From the NCBI RefSeq assembly GCF_022539665.2, contig NC_081340.1, positions 2,170,001 to 2,234,000 of the forward strand: a stretch of 64,000 nt of DNA, written 5' to 3'. Origin of the DNA: Daphnia carinata. Its lineage: Eukaryota; Arthropoda; Branchiopoda; Diplostraca; Daphniidae. Positions 44,091 to 55,769 of the stretch are shown one piece after another. The number at the start of each line of letters is the position of its first letter. Within the stretch, counting starts at the first letter, position 1. Under the pieces are notes generated by a model. It was given only the letters and a program-made list of their open reading frames with translations, was not told where the DNA came from and ran no database searches. A program made the translations under genes and the position numbers.

Positions 44091-46462
44091 TCAGACGTAT
44101 ACAATCGTATGGATGGATCGGGCTGGGCAAATCAATGTAAGCGTTCCATCGACTCGGTCAGTCTCCGCCAACGAAATCGTCCTTTCTTCATCTGAGCTAT
44201 TATTGAATAGTAGGAAGGAAAAACGTATTGAGGAAAGGCCCTTTTGAAAAACAAAAACAGTAACATTGTTTCAAACCGATTTAAAATAACGACCGAACGT
44301 TTGCCGTCTGGACGTAGGAAAGCCGTTACAAACAAGCTCCTTGTGCTCTCATTTATTTCCAATTCAATCCTGATGGAATCTTCAGGGATGTACTTGGAGA
44401 AATGCCCCATTGCGTAAAACATAGGCTGTTTATAGAACTCGTCTACAGTGTTGTTCACAATAACCGGTGCGTCTACATAGTTTCCAGCCCAGTTTGGTCC
44501 ACCACCTTCGTCCAAAACAAGATTCCAGTCCACCCAACCGGCAACCCAATGATTAAGGTCCTGTAGTTTCACAAAGCATGGGAAGCCAAGACTTACTGTT
44601 AGCGTTTGTTAGTAAACTGAATATCGCAAGACAACAAAGAAGTCCACCTCAATTATGTCATGTGCATAAGATTCCAGCCGTTCCCACGAACCCATGATGA
44701 CTGGTTCTTCATAGGGTCCTGAACAATAAAGCGATGTTTTGTTGCTGTTCATTAATAGTTTTTGTTTTTAGTTTTACGTGTGTGAGTTTACCATTGCAAG
44801 CTTCTGTAGCAAGTATAAACCGGTCAGGAAAGGCTTCATGTGTGGACGTCAAAACGGAAGGTGGCACCACATTATTTGCGTACCAATGAACGCCGAAGCC
44901 GGAGACGTATTTATTGGCTTCAGGATCTGCTAGTACCTGCATTTAACGAAGAAACCATTACCGTTTTGCTATAGTGATTTACAGGTTATTTCCTTACCGT
45001 TTGGGGCCAGCTAGGCATAAACGTCCGCTGGTCATCCACTACCATGATTTTCACGTCACCAAATCCTTTATTAGCCAATGTTGGACCTAGATTTTGGCCT
45101 ACAAACGACGCCTGATCTTCGGGGCTCCAACCCATACAATTCCATGAACATCCTTGGGATTATTTGAACGTGTGATTTGTGTATTCTGACTGAAAATGGA
45201 AAGTTAATACATACCTGGAACTCGCCCGTTATTGGGCTCATTCTGAGCGGTGAGTGCCCAAAAATTAACGTCATGCTTCTGATATTCTTCAAAAAACCTT
45301 TGTACATCATGCGACTACTGGTTTAATTGGCTAGTGATACAACAAAGAGCTTTTATGATATAGGATTACTTACTTGACGAAGTATTCTGCCCATGGTTGA
45401 TAGTTTTCCGGAAGAAGGTGGCCGAAGCCGGAGAAGTCATTATTACTCTTCATCCAGGCAGGACCACTCCATGGGCTTGAAAACAGTTTAATTGGTTTCG
45501 AGCTGATAGTTTTGGCCCAGTTGATGAACGGGATCTGCCATTGGAAACATAGATTACTAAAAGGCGTGTTGCACATTTGGTGTTAATACCTTGAAGACGA
45601 GGTCTTCTTCAGTCAAGCTGAAATTTGAAAGAGTCGTGTCTCCTGGGAAGTCATCGTAGGAGTAAGGGTACGTGGAAAAATCACTCCCAGCAATAGGGAC
45701 ACGCCCGATTCCATATTCGATGCCGAGCGTGCCAAAATACGAACTGCGTTATCCATAAAGTCATCAACAGGTTTTAACAATACCCGATTTGAAAATTAAG
45801 GTTCAAATGGCTTTTCACATTTCATTAATGTGAGGCCCAGCTATGTACTCTATTATACATTCATATTAATGTACCTAAGAAGACGATCCTGAGCTGGAAG
45901 CGAGAGTTTTGCTATGTTAATACCAGCAGCATCTGTAAAGGCTCCGCCAAATCCGATGATACCTTGGTAGGTTTTCGAAGCGTTCACTGTTATCTGGAAA
46001 TCTATTATCAGTTTTACCGCAAAGAATTAAACGCTCGTTATTTGTGCTTCACTTTGCAAGGGAAGAACAAAATGTAACACGCAATACCTGTGGATTCGTT
46101 TGAAGGAATGTCAAATTGCAAGGAGAGCGATTGAAACCTTGAAGCATTTCGAGTGGATGAGATGACTATGGCTTGGCCAGTTGACAGGGGTCCATCGACG
46201 CTTGGCGCACTGTCACAGTAGGTGGCATTGCACACACAGACAAAACTACTTTGCCCATAGTATCGCCGAATGCAGTCACCGGCAGAAACAGCTATAATTA
46301 ATAATAATAAGCAATAATAATAATAATAAGCATTCATTATTTTCTTTTTAAGATTGCAATCTTCATTAATGAGTTATTGTCTTCTTTGAACTTACAGGAA
46401 ATTGTCAAACAGTAGAAAATTGCTGGAAATATGATTAAACTGTAGTCAGCGAACAGTTTCAT
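44091..46462 (-). CDS. GBA-like: Lysosomal glucosylceramidase-like protein (GH30)
   Basis: About ten exons from ATG at 46462 (signal peptide MKLFADYSLIIFPAIFYCL) to the stop at 44091. The mature N-terminus has the Cys-rich block CIRRYYGQSSFVCVCNATYC. Then come QGIIGFGGAFTDAAG, YGIGRVPIAGSDFS, PWSGPAWMKSN, FWALTAQNEPITGEF with the acid/base Glu, FGVHWYANN, FILATEACNG with the nucleophile Glu, AGWVDWNLVLDEGGGPNW and YKQPMFYAMGHFSKYIPE. The last exon ends RSIHTIVYV. All catalytic and fold landmarks of the GH30 glucocerebrosidase family are present and the length fits. It should hydrolyse glucosylceramide in lysosomes. Arthropods often carry several copies; I see only one here. Confidence 0.92.
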
Positions 46463-47438
46463 CATTGTGGTTTGAAATTCGGACAGAAAACTACTAAGTT
46501 ATATTTTACGATACAAGGTTTTGCCTTGGACTCGTATCTTCAAAGTCAAACAAGTTGTGACCCGGTATTTGACAGTGACACGATAGGACTACAGCTTGTT
46601 TACTTTCCGAAATTCAAATTATCAGATCAGTCAATTGCCAATACAGGTTTTGGGCTCTCAGTAAAGAGTATCCCAAATGGACTTCTTAGCCTTAACCATT
46701 TACCTGCCTGTGGAATACACTCGCCATCTTAGACTGGACTAGACTTAGACTGGCCGCGTCCGATCCCTCAGAGTGGAGTGTGGAGCGAAACATTCAGTAC
46801 AGTTTTTATTTTTGCCTATAGTTGTTTTCTGCCCTCTCCCCCTCACTTGACAAAAAGAAAATAGATTATCAGCGTGCCGTTGCAGAAATATTAACGGCGA
46901 GCATAAACTGTTGCAGTACTAAAAATTCCTGCCACTCAGAATAGTGGGATAAGAGCCAGCCTATGTATTTTACAGGTTCCCGAAACCTCCACCACGAACG
47001 CCACTTGCTTGTTTTCTGGCAGTACGAACAGGTACGAGCATGGCGTGAGTTAACTTGTTGACATTTTTTTCACATTTGGGTTTCGCGAAGAAGGCCCGGT
47101 GCACGTCAGTTCAAATCAAAGTAAGACAGAAAAAAAAAACTTACTCTCGAAACTTGTTTGTTCGGCGTTAATAGTTTTCTTTTCGAATTGCTCATTGAAA
47201 CTGCATCGAATCTAAAGACTACACCAGCAACAGTGTATTAATGTTCTTTTAGAATAAGGCACCATTTTCAAAACCAACTGTTGAATGGTAGGTAGTAAAA
47301 ACGGTAGACGTAATAATATGTACTCTAGTGTCCAGGTACTGCTTTGAGAAGCATTATTTTAATATCTTTTGCCTTTTTTTAAAGTCTGTGTTTGTCTAAT
47401 AGCAACTTTCTTTTTTTTTATTTGGCTTGAGAATAAGG
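46463..47438. other. Intergenic between divergent GBA-like and ABCG genes
   Basis: Should contain the promoters of both divergently transcribed genes and a non-coding first exon of the ABCG gene. A short repeated ACTGGACTAGACTTAGACTGG stretch lies at 46733. No coding signal seen. Confidence 0.5.
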
Positions 47439-50273
47439 ATGGATTCTGAAACTATACCAAGTGATATACTGCCAGCATCCAGAACAAAGTTCCATCATGG
47501 GACTTCGTTTAATCTCTCATTCACCGATCTAAGTTACAGTGTGGGGAAAGGTAATTCCATCAAATCTAAGCCAATGTGGTTCCTTTCTTATTTTTTTCTC
47601 AATTAAATTTGGAATCATGTTTCATCAAATACATATATAGTTTATCTTGACCAAGCAGAAATGTTTTAACAGAATATTTTGCCCTAGCTTCCCAACAACT
47701 GCAATAACGCTGAAACAATTTGTCATGTGTTTTGTTTAGGGAACAAAACCAAAAAGGTTTTACACAATATTAGTGGCACTTTCAAGTCTGGCCAGTTAAC
47801 AGCTATTTTAGGGCCATCAGGAGCAGGAAAAACATCCCTCATGAACATTCTGGCTGGCTTAAAGTTAGTTGCTACCTAGTGCTTAATGACTACTAAGTGC
47901 TTAATGATGAAAAAGCAAGTGAACTCTTTTGATACTTACAACAGGAAAAGTGGGATAGAAGGCCAAATCTTTGTCAATGGTGCACAACGAGAATTCGAAA
48001 CATTCCGGAAAGAGTCAGCCTACGTCACTCAAAAGGACCACCTGTTGACAAATCTCACCGTCGATGAGTATTTTATTGCTGCTGCTCATCTAAAATTAGG
48101 CAACAATGTTTCTAACAAAGAAAAGATTTCTACTGTAAAACTCTGTTTTCTAATTACTTTTAAAACAGTTTTTAAAAAATTGAATTTCTTCTAACAGATA
48201 AAGGATATTTTAAAGACATTAGGGTTGACGGGTAGCCAATATAAACGTGTCTCCTGCTTGTCTGGTGGTGAGCGTAAGCGATTATCTATTGGATTAGAAT
48301 TGATTGATAACCCATCCATCTTATTTCTGGACGAACCAACCAGGTAATCTTACTAAAGATCTAGCCCGATGTTAAACGTAATCTGATTGATGAAAATTAT
48401 CGTTCGAGTTCAACATTCAAATTTCGTTTGACGACGGCGGGCAACACTGTAGGAATTGTTCTTACATTTGTACACTCAATTAATTTCTTCTTTGAGCATA
48501 TCCGCATAGCCTATGACGAATTCTCACTGTAAGCGCTGAAATGATAATTTTTTGTCTGCAGTGGTTTGGACAGTTCTTCAAGTTTGCAATGCGTTGCTCT
48601 GCTGCGTAAAATCGCTAGAAGTGGCAGAACGGTAAAAATGCATTAACTTTACATTAATGGCAAAATCACTTAAAATTTTTATTTACTTGATCCGAGAAAA
48701 GGTGGTCGCCACCATCCATCAACCAAGCTCTCGATTGCTGAGCCATTTCGATCACCTCTATCTTGTCGCCAGTGGATCATGCATCTATCAAGGACCTGTC
48801 GGATCATTAGTTTCATACCTAAAGGTTATGGATTTAAATTGCCCCAGTTATCACAATCCAGCGGATTTCGGTAAACAAAACAATTTCAATATCTTAATTA
48901 AAGATTTTTAAAAATTAACTGATACTTTCCTTTTAAGCACTGGATGTGGCTTCTGGAGAATACGGCGAAGTGCTAGAAAAATTGATTTCTGGTATTGAAA
49001 ATGGTCGCAATAGTTACCACGATGGTTCAGGGTCCACGTCATCTGCTTCGCCGCGCAATAGTCATGGTTTGCAGTCGTTTTGGTTAACTTGAGCTTAGAG
49101 CATATCTGACTTTTAGTGTTTTAAAATCCCAAATAGATGCTGGAGTCTCCGAAGAAGACGAAGAACAAGTTACCATGTTGGAGGGTCTTCCCAAAACAAA
49201 GAAAGCATATAGAGTCCTTGACGCAGTGCCTTTTTATATGCAAGTGAAAGTTCTCCTTGGAAGGACTTGGAAGACCATTTGGAGAGAGAAGGTACGTCGC
49301 GTCATTTTCCTAAAGTAATTTGATAAATTTGAAACATTGGATATTCTGACGAGATAAGATACGTATTTGAAGACTATTAGTTCAGATTACTGTCTTGAAT
49401 AATCAATGTTTTCTTAATTAACAAATATTACCCAGATCCTTACGGCGATGCGGCTTGCCCTTCACGTTGTTGTTGCTATGCTGGTAGGCCTGTTGTATTG
49501 GCAGATCGGGGATGACGCTGCCGTGATATTCAACAACGTTGGTTTAGTCTTCTTCAATATGCTATTTATAATGGCGGCAGCCATGATGCCAACCGTCCTG
49601 ACTTGTGAGTAAAAACCAAAACATATTTTCTAACTAATTGGAGCAAGTTGATTAATCCCCTCTCCCTACAGTCACTTTGGATATGGAAGTACTGATTCGA
49701 GAACATTTGAATCAGTGGTACAGCCTTAAAGCGTATTATCTCGCCAAGACGTTAGCCGATATTCCGTTCCAGATCATCTTCCCAATCGTGTATTTGGTCC
49801 CTGTTTACTTCATGACCAACCAACCGATGAGCCTGGAACGTTTCGGCTTACTGCTAGTTATTATGATCTGGATGTCGCTGGTAGGACAAGGACTTGGTCT
49901 GTTTTTCGGCGCTACATTCGATATCCAATCGGCCTCTTTTTTAGCTGCCACTAGTACCGTTCCCATATTTCTTCTATCGGGATTTTTCGTCACGTTTGAT
50001 GCAATACCTTCCCCTCTGCGTTGGTTAACTTATTTCAGTTTTGCTCGCTACGGTTTCGAAGGCTCCATGTTGTCCATTTACGCCTACGACCGCGCTCCGC
50101 TAGCATGTTCAGATTCTTATTGCCATTTCCGATTCCCTCAGAAATTCCTGGAACAGTTTGATTTAACACAAAGTTCGTACTCTTGGTCCATTGTCGGTCT
50201 CATGGTCAACTACATTTTAGTCCGAATGGCTGGTTATTTGGCCTTACTTTTCAAGTTGAGGCACGTTCGTTGA
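47439..50273 (+). CDS. ABCG half-transporter, ABCG1/4-like
   Basis: About ten exons, ATG at 47439 ([20 protein letters not shown]) and stop at 50271-50273. The N-terminal nucleotide-binding domain has Walker A ([13 protein letters not shown]), a Q-loop ([10 protein letters not shown]), the signature [13 protein letters not shown], Walker B ILFLDEPT, the D-loop SGLDSSSS and the H-loop [10 protein letters not shown]. The C-terminal domain has six hydrophobic segments, with '[20 protein letters not shown]', a 'FFVTFDAIP' loop and '[20 protein letters not shown]' typical of the ABCG1/ABCG4 group, which move sterols and other lipids. The NBD-first, half-size layout means it must dimerise. The linker between the domains is acidic and Ser-rich ([13 protein letters not shown]). 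It converges with a similar gene on the other strand. Confidence 0.9.
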
Positions 50274-50764
50274 TTCTCGCCGCACCGTTTGTCTCCTGTT
50301 GAATAATTAGCACAATCAATGCAAAACTCACATTTCTAGTTAGAATAATTAACAGTTATAAATTTAATGGGTTAAATGGTTGAATATTTTCCGTTTCTTG
50401 TTGTCCTGTCAAGAAGATGTCAAAATAATTTTTTCTCTAAACTGCCAAAACTTACTCTTTGTGATACCATTCCATTGTGGAAACCTAAACGATGAAAACA
50501 TGATCGTTAGGTGAAACATTAACCCACTTCAAAACACTGCTGCCGTCGTACCTATTTGGCAGATTTATTTCTATAACAAAAAATACATTGAGTTGAGAAA
50601 CATTGGTACACTTCTATTTAACTATGGGTGTGACGTTTGATTACTTACGTATTTCGTACTTACGAACGCTGTCGATGGTCTTGTGTCAAACAACAATTTT
50701 TTTTTTAATACAACGATTATAACAAAAGGGAATAGCAGGGTAACAATTAAAATAACAAGAATAT
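50274..50764. other. 3' regions of two convergent ABCG genes
   Basis: A 490-bp AT-rich stretch between the two stop codons. It should hold both 3' UTRs. No other gene seen. Confidence 0.6.
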
Positions 50765-53620
50765 TCAACGCATACTCTTGAGCTTGAAGCTCAAGGCAAA
50801 ATAACCAGTCACGCGTACGGCGAGGAAAAAGACCAACATACCGACCACTGACCAGTAATACGAGCTGTCGGCCATGTTGAAGTGTTCCAAAATCTTTTGA
50901 GGATAGCGATTAGGGCAGTAACTCATTGAACATGTGAGCGGCGATCGATCGTAACCGTAAATGGACAACATCGACCCTTCGAATCCGTAGCGCATAAAAC
51001 TCAAGTACGTTAGCCATGACATGTATGAAGGCATGCAATTGAAGTTGACCAAGAACCCAGCAAAGAGCACGAACGGAATACAACCGGTAGGTGCGAGGAA
51101 GACGGCCACTTGTATATCGAAAATAGCTCCGAGCAATAAGCCGATTCCTTGTCCGCAAAGTGCTAGACAGATTGAAATGCACAAGAGCATGCAATAACGT
51201 TCAATGCTCATCGGTTGGTTCGACATCAAGTAAACAATCGATACGTAAAGACCAGGGAAAATAAACTGAAATGGGATATCGGCTAACGTTTTGGCAAGAT
51301 AATACGCTTTGAGACTGTACCAATGATTCAAATGTTCTCGAAGAAGAACGTTCCTCTCCATTGGAACTGTTTCGAAACCGAGAAAGATGTAAAAATCAAA
51401 GACTTTTTTTCATTAAAGGCCACTACTTACACGTCACGACCGTTGGCATTGTAGAGGCAAATAGAATGACGAGCAAGTTGAAGAAAAGCATCGATGCGTT
51501 ATTGAGGACAGAAGCAGCGTCATCTCCTGCTAGCCAGTACATTGTGCCTACGAGGAGGCCGAGAACAAAGTGCGTGACGAAGCGAACTTGAGTCAGCATC
51601 TGTTTTCGTTAAACGTTGAATGGTTCGTTATAGGATACTGCGAGCATATGAATGGATGTAGACTTATTCATTACCTTGTCTCTCCACATACTTCTCCAAG
51701 TTCGTTCGAGAAGAATGGCTACTTGAGTATGGAAAGATGCAGGGTAAGTCTTTCTCTTCTTTTCCTTTGAGATATTGCCCGTCACAGTGATGGTGACGTT
51801 CGTGGCGTCATCTGTCCGGCTTTCTAATTTTTAAAGTTTATAAAATTTGAATGCAGATAACGTCAAGTTTGGTTGTTACTGGGTGGTGGTGATGGCATGA
51901 CCAATGTCGATCCGTAAACTTCCTGATAAACGAGACGACCATTATCGATGGTGGAAACCAAAACGGGTAGTACGTTTCCATGTTCTCCGCATGCCACGTC
52001 CATTACTGCAGCAGTATTGATACGAGTTATATTTCCTCTGTTTCAACAGTCCATTCTAATTCCCAAATAAGGAAATTTTCACAAAGTTAAAAGGAAAAAA
52101 TGAAAGGGGTTTGTTCACCGAAATCGGCCGGATTGTGGTAACTGGGACACTCTAAATTAGCTGTGTTCAGATAAGGCACTAGCGATCCGATTGGTCCTTG
52201 ATATATGCACATGCCACTAGCCACGATGTATAAGTGATCAAAGTAATCAAGCAACCGAGAACTTGGCTGGTGAATGGTTGCCACCACCTTTTAAGGAAAA
52301 CAAATAATCCAGTGGTTACACGATTTTTCTTTCATGTTTTATTGCTTACCGTGCGACCGCTCCGGGCAATCTCCCGCAATAAGGCGATACACTGTAAACT
52401 TGATGAGCTGTCCAGGCCACTGTTGATTGTAAGTAATATACAAAATGTTTTAGCTGTTCAGCCTGTCTGGTTTTCTTTCCTATACTTCTTTACTAATTAA
52501 ATTGTCATTAATAAAAATTTTTGTCAATACACTATTTAATAATTGAAATTTCTTTTTCGCTGTCACTACCGTTTGATAATAAGATAAAACTAACAGTGTT
52601 ATCGGTCGGTGGTATGGGAGCTCGATCAAATGTTAGGTAGAGTTCAAATTTCAGTGACACAAATTTCTACTTTACTTATTGGGGTTACTGAGTTTGTACC
52701 TGGTGGGTTCATCGAGAAACAGAATATCTGGGTTGTTTAGCAATTCCAATCCGATAGAAAGCCGCTTGCACTCGCCACCCGATAACGAACCGATTTGCGT
52801 ATGCCGGCTGTGCGTTAAGCCCAATGTTTTCATCACCAATTCGACCTGGTAAACGAAATAGATGAATAAATTTGTTCCTTAATTATGGTGAAGGAAAATC
52901 AGAGATGCCGTACCTTTAATTTTCTTTCACTGCTGGATACTTTATTGCCCAGTTTGAGATTGGCGGCCGCCATTATGTATTCGTCGATGGTAAGATGTGA
53001 TAGGAGATGATCTTCTTGGGTGATGTAGGCTGATTGTTTACGGAATGTTTTAAGCTTTCGATCAACGCCATTCACCTGGATTTGGCCTTCGACTCCGCTA
53101 GTCCTGTAGTTTTACATAAAAAAAAAACATTTACGTTTCTCTTTCAATAAAGTAATAGTATGACTTACTTTAGGCCAGCTAAAATGTTCATTAGAGAAGA
53201 TTTGCCTGCTCCAGACGGCCCTAAGATGGCTGTCAAATGGCCAGACTTGAACGAGCCGCTCATCCCGTGCAATATTCTTTTGGCATCTTTTCCTAACGAG
53301 TAAGTTCCCGCTAACCGTTAGTTGATAAACAACACACTTTCTTCACTAGTTTCTTTGCTACAACTAGAATGCATAAAATTAAGGCCGAGGTTGCACTAAA
53401 AGCTACGCGACGCCTGCAGGCATCGCATGGTACAATAGAAAATAGCGGTAGAACTTACAACTATCATTGTGGTTGTTATGTAATACTTTAATAGCGGATG
53501 AGGTGTATTACCTTTATTAGGAGTATAGCATAGGTCACGAAAGGTGAGATGCAAGGACACGCCAATTAGATTTTCAACTGCTGATACGTCAGGTCCCACC
53601 ATTTCTATGTGAGCGTCCAT
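50765..53620 (-). CDS. ABCG half-transporter, ABCG1/4-like (second copy)
   Basis: About ten exons from ATG at 53620 ([17 protein letters not shown]) to the stop at 50765. Walker [16 protein letters not shown]-loop [10 protein letters not shown], signature [13 protein letters not shown], Walker [10 protein letters not shown]-loop SGLDSSSS and H-loop VATIHQPSS are all present. The membrane half has [40 protein letters not shown] and [15 protein letters not shown]. It is clearly paralogous to the convergent gene at 47.4-50.3 kb (long identical runs such as [20 protein letters not shown]). The signature has Cys in place of the usual Arg/Gln (GGECKR), which is unusual but probably tolerated. The linker exon (51.76-52.01 kb) is the least certain part of the model. 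Confidence 0.88.
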
Positions 53621-55165
53621 CTTTGTTTGTTTCTCCTTTTTCACACACGCAAGCCAAAAAGTTGAATGGTTTATTATCATGTAAAAAGTCTCATTAGCCC
53701 TGCCCAATATTAGTTGTAAGACAACAGGTTTTTATCAAGATGGAAACACACTAACCAAACTTGTCGTACTACAAGAGCATAGGGATAGGTATATGTTCTT
53801 GTCGCTTACCTCTAATTCACTAACTGTACAGTTCGGGTATGGAACCAAAAATTATTCTTTGCGGTTAACTGAACTTTGTTGCTTCGACTTATGTCACCGG
53901 ACTCGAAAGAATAACCATAATCAAAAGTGTATCTCCCTACTTTCAACACAGCCACTCGAAAAATGACGATCAAGAAAACGAATTTCAGCATTACACTAGC
54001 GATGTGATTCAACAATGTTGCCAGGTTTGCAATGAAATACATTTTATGTGACAGTTGATGCAATAAAAGTTTTTTTCGAGCAAGCAAATATACGTTGTTT
54101 CATTTTAACATTTTAATAAAAATATTTATAACTTTATTTATGTTTTAAAATTTTTTTATGTTAGTCGTTTAAGTTTACCGAACTTCTTTTCCTTGTTTTG
54201 GACAAACAACCAGCAGTAGATTAGAAGCAGTAGCCAATGTCGCACGTGATCAACGAAGCGCATTATGCGTCTAATTTTACTACTATAACAGAACGTGTAT
54301 TTTCAACAGGTTTCTTTTTTGTTCTTGTATCTCATTATGGGACTTGATACAGCGCCTCTAGTGAGATGAACGCAAAGCTTAACTCACATTTCTAATGGCT
54401 CCCATTGTTATCGTACACGAGCTCATTTTCTTCCTGTTTCTTTTTCTTGATTTCGAAACATTTCAGAAGCTAAGCAAAAAATGGTTGTCCTTGTGTAATT
54501 CCAGGGATCGTTAGCCAACTTTTTTGTGCGTCTACAATCTGGAACATTTGAAACGAATTTCACTACTCCCTTATTTGAAGTAGTGACATTAGACAAAGTC
54601 CTACGAAGGCCAATCTGAAGTACTCGAGAAAAGGATGAATTGCGAAAATAAAAAAAAAAAAAAAAAAAAAGCAAAACAAAAAGCTGTTTTAATGGAACAC
54701 GATAATAAAAGCTACGGTGAGTTGTATACGACTTGAGTAGTTATACAGTAGCAATTGTGATTCAAAAGAGAAAGGCTTCCCGAATGTTTGTCAACCCGCC
54801 ATCAGGGTCCCGGTAATATCCTCGTGAGTCAATTACACCATTGTTGATAAACACCATTACAGAGACCACGATAATCATATTTGTATTATAATAGACATGC
54901 TTTCCATCATACAAATTGTTTTCAATCATATCCATAACAGAGCATTCTCATTTAGAGTGTATAAGGTAGTAAAGATTTATTTTTATTTTTTTTTTTTTTT
55001 TTCGTGTTTTCTGTATTTTACCGGAGGGGCAAATAGAAGAAATGAGAAAATAAAGAAAGAGATTGTTGGCGTGCAAGTGTTTTGTGCATTCGATTGAATA
55101 CGAACGAGTAAGGCCTTCTTATACAGTAAGACAACTCATGGATCAATCATAGTATAGACAGGTAT

Positions 55166-55262
<97 letters not shown>

Positions 55263-55769
55263 CGGGTAGAGAGAATCAATAACTCCGTGAGAAGAAGAAG
55301 AAGAAAAAAATGATTATAAATAATAATTCAGATGTAAATTTTTGAAAGCGGTGGGGGCAACGGGAAAGAGGGGGAGAAAAAAAGGAGCCAATTGAAACAT
55401 CTAGCAGTAGAACAAAAAATTAAAATACAATAAACTATGAGGGAGTGAAGGGTAATCTTACGAAGCTAAATCAAAACACAGGAGAAAACAAGAGAGATAG
55501 AGAGAGAGAGAGAGAGAATGACACACCTATGACACATTGTACATATGGCTGCTGCTGCTTCTACATACGGTCAAATCTACAGCAAGAAACGAAGCAAATT
55601 CCACCGAGACGATGCATTTTATTATTAATATATGTGTTTTTGTTTGTTTTTTAATGTTATTTTGTTGTTGTAGGTTTTCGCGACGATTTTCGGGGCTCTT
55701 CCATCGCCATGTGTTTGTCTTCTTTGTTTATTCGTATTCGTTAATGATTTTTTTTGTTTTACGTTATTC
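53621..55769. other. Intergenic with simple repeats
   Basis: Upstream of the second ABCG gene and downstream of the MLCK-like gene. It holds poly-A (about 54648-54670), poly-T (about 54982-55000) and long GA tracts. One minus-strand frame at 53812-54087 (MLARKKLLLHQLSHKMYFIA...) has no recognisable family. Sequence just before 55770 belongs to the MLCK 3' UTR. Confidence 0.55.
55167..55258. repeat. (GA)n microsatellite
   Basis: About 45 uninterrupted GA dinucleotides, with a smaller GA tract at about 55497-55517. Confidence 0.95.

Noticed and set aside
55167-55258. CRISPR-like or other structured array
   Set aside because: It is a plain GA dinucleotide microsatellite with no spacers.
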